From positions 1-39,175 of the forward strand of contig NZ_JAILGZ010000053.1 of the NCBI RefSeq assembly GCF_024696245.1: a DNA stretch of 39,175 nucleotides. Reading direction: 5' to 3'. The position numbers and the translations under genes were made by a program. Of this stretch, positions 38,179 to 39,175 are shown in pieces. The notes beneath the pieces were generated by a model, which searched no databases, had not been told where the DNA came from, and saw only the letters and a program-made list of their open reading frames with translations. Position 1 is the stretch's first letter. The number at the start of each line of letters is the position of its first letter. This DNA is from Treponema sp. GTDB lineage: Bacteria; Spirochaetota; Spirochaetia; Treponematales; Treponemataceae.

Positions 38179-39175
38179 GTGTTATTTAGATATGGAACTG
38201 ACGAAAAGGGACGACCTGTAAAAAAGGCCGTCATATATACTAAAGAAGAGCATAAGATTCAGCTCTCGCAAATTGACAGTGATGCACTCTTTGTTATAAG
38301 CAGGCTTAAGGATAACGGATTTTCAGCCTATATAGTTGGTGGTGCTGTAAGAGACCTTCTTATCGGAAAAACACCAAAAGATTTTGATATTGTAACAGAT
38401 GCTACACCAAGCAGAATAAAAAGAATATTCAGAAATTCCCGCATTATTGGAAAACGTTTCCGCCTTGTTCATGTATTTTTTGGACAGAAAATATTTGAAG
38501 TATCTACCTTCCGTTCTACAGTTGCAGGTTCCGTTGGTAATGCTTTTGGAACAATGGATGAAGATGTAATGAGAAGGGATTTTTCCCTTAACGCCCTTTA
38601 TTATGATCCATTCAGGCAGCAGATAATTGATTACGTTAATGGAGTTAAGGATATAAGGGCTAAAGTTGTTAAACCTATTATTCCAATGGACAGAATATTT
38701 GTAGAAGACCCGGTAAGAATGCTCAGGGCTGTTAAATATTCTGCAACTACAAAGTGTTCCCTTCCAAGATCCCTTAAGAAAAAAATCAGGGAATCATCAT
38801 CCCTTTTATCTCCTGTTTCTCCATCAAGACTTACGGAAGAAGTACTTAAAATCATAAACTGTGGTTATTCATATGACGTTGTTTCGGCTGCCCTTGATAC
38901 AGATTTATACGTTTATCTTCAGCCTGCAGCAACAAACCTTATGCTTGAAAACAAAAAATTTGCCAGCGCATATTTATCAAGCCTTAAGGAACTGGATAAG
39001 GCAGTAGCAGAAAATTCAGACTTAAAACTGGGAGATAAACTTTATTATATTTTAAAGGATTTTGTTTCTTCCCTGACTGACTGGTCAAAAGAGGCTAAAA
39101 CTGCATCTGAATCTTCCGAACTCTTTAAGAGAACATGGGCAAGGTGCAGAAATTTTGTACTTCCTATGAATCCTC
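38179..39175 (+). CDS. pcnB: PcnB-type polynucleotide adenylyltransferase / CCA-adding enzyme family (3' end outside window)
   Basis: The first 332 codons of a class II nucleotidyltransferase; the gene runs off the window. It is easily missed because it starts with GTG. The N-terminal tail begins MLFRYGTDEKGR. IVGGAVRDLLIG holds the GG substrate clamp and DFDIVTDATP the two metal-binding aspartates. RRIIGKRFRLVHV-like NSRIIGKRFRLVHVFF, RRDFSLNALYYDP and VEDPVRMLRAVKY are further family motifs. The long N-terminal and C-terminal parts favour poly(A) polymerase I (PcnB), which tags RNA for decay. A CCA-adding enzyme cannot be excluded from this part alone. Confidence 0.88.
   Translation, partial: MLFRYGTDEKGRPVKKAVIYTKEEHKIQLSQIDSDALFVISRLKDNGFSAYIVGGAVRDLLIGKTPKDFDIVTDATPSRIKRIFRNSRIIGKRFRLVHVFFGQKIFEVSTFRSTVAGSVGNAFGTMDEDVMRRDFSLNALYYDPFRQQIIDYVNGVKDIRAKVVKPIIPMDRIFVEDPVRMLRAVKYSATTKCSLPRSLKKKIRESSSLLSPVSPSRLTEEVLKIINCGYSYDVVSAALDTDLYVYLQPAATNLMLENKKFASAYLSSLKELDKAVAENSDLKLGDKLYYILKDFVSSLTDWSKEAKTASESSELFKRTWARCRNFVLPMNP

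Overview
The window is A+T-rich chromosomal DNA that most resembles a host-associated Treponema (Spirochaetota). The pointers are a P83/100-family antigen (32387-34054), a PcnB-type nucleotidyltransferase starting at a GTG (38179), several signal-peptide proteins with TPR, ankyrin or beta-propeller repeats, and outer-membrane/Lol-type machinery beside surface-sugar genes. The species is inferred from protein character only. No rRNA, tRNA, CRISPR array, transposase or phage gene was found.

1-16911 is a cell-surface glycan region. It holds the broken end of a probable glycan-backbone gene (1-184), a Wzm/Wzt-type ABC exporter (236-1773), a start-less fragment of a secreted repeat protein (1867-2592) and a GlfT2-like galactofuranosyltransferase (2764-4269). 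A plus-strand operon follows (4454-10052): a GT2 glycosyltransferase, two FtsX/LolCE-like permeases, a LolA-like periplasmic protein and a beta-barrel protein. The matching LolD-like ATPase lies tail-to-tail with it on the other strand, translationally coupled to glf (UDP-galactopyranose mutase). Divergent from glf is rmlA-rmlB, then an SGNH-like protein and an MBOAT acyltransferase. Together the genes suggest a galactofuranose-containing, O-acylated surface glycan or glycolipid and a lipoprotein/glycolipid sorting ABC system.

16922-20780 is a sugar-catabolic module: an AraC-family regulator divergent from an FGGY kinase, rhamnulose-1-phosphate aldolase and a flavin-reductase-like protein. 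20856-24036 is metabolic: leuD/leuC-type dehydratase subunits, a D-2-hydroxyacid dehydrogenase and a small HMA-fold protein lacking the metal-binding CxxC. 24117-28910 (minus) carries rlmN, a TPR protein, a small conserved protein, rsmD and an ankyrin-repeat exported protein.

29057-32323 is the classic rpsF-ssb-rpsR-rplI-dnaB cluster with a strong promoter and a likely S6:S18-binding leader hairpin. 32387-37122 (minus) holds P83/100, a PQQ-type propeller protein and an RlmD/TrmA-family RNA methyltransferase. 37181-39175 (plus) has an alpha/beta hydrolase and the 5' part of pcnB.

One theme recurs: many transcription units have a sigma70-like -10 element only 5-9 nt before the start codon and no Shine-Dalgarno, while others have a normal leader and SD. 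This suggests common leaderless transcription.
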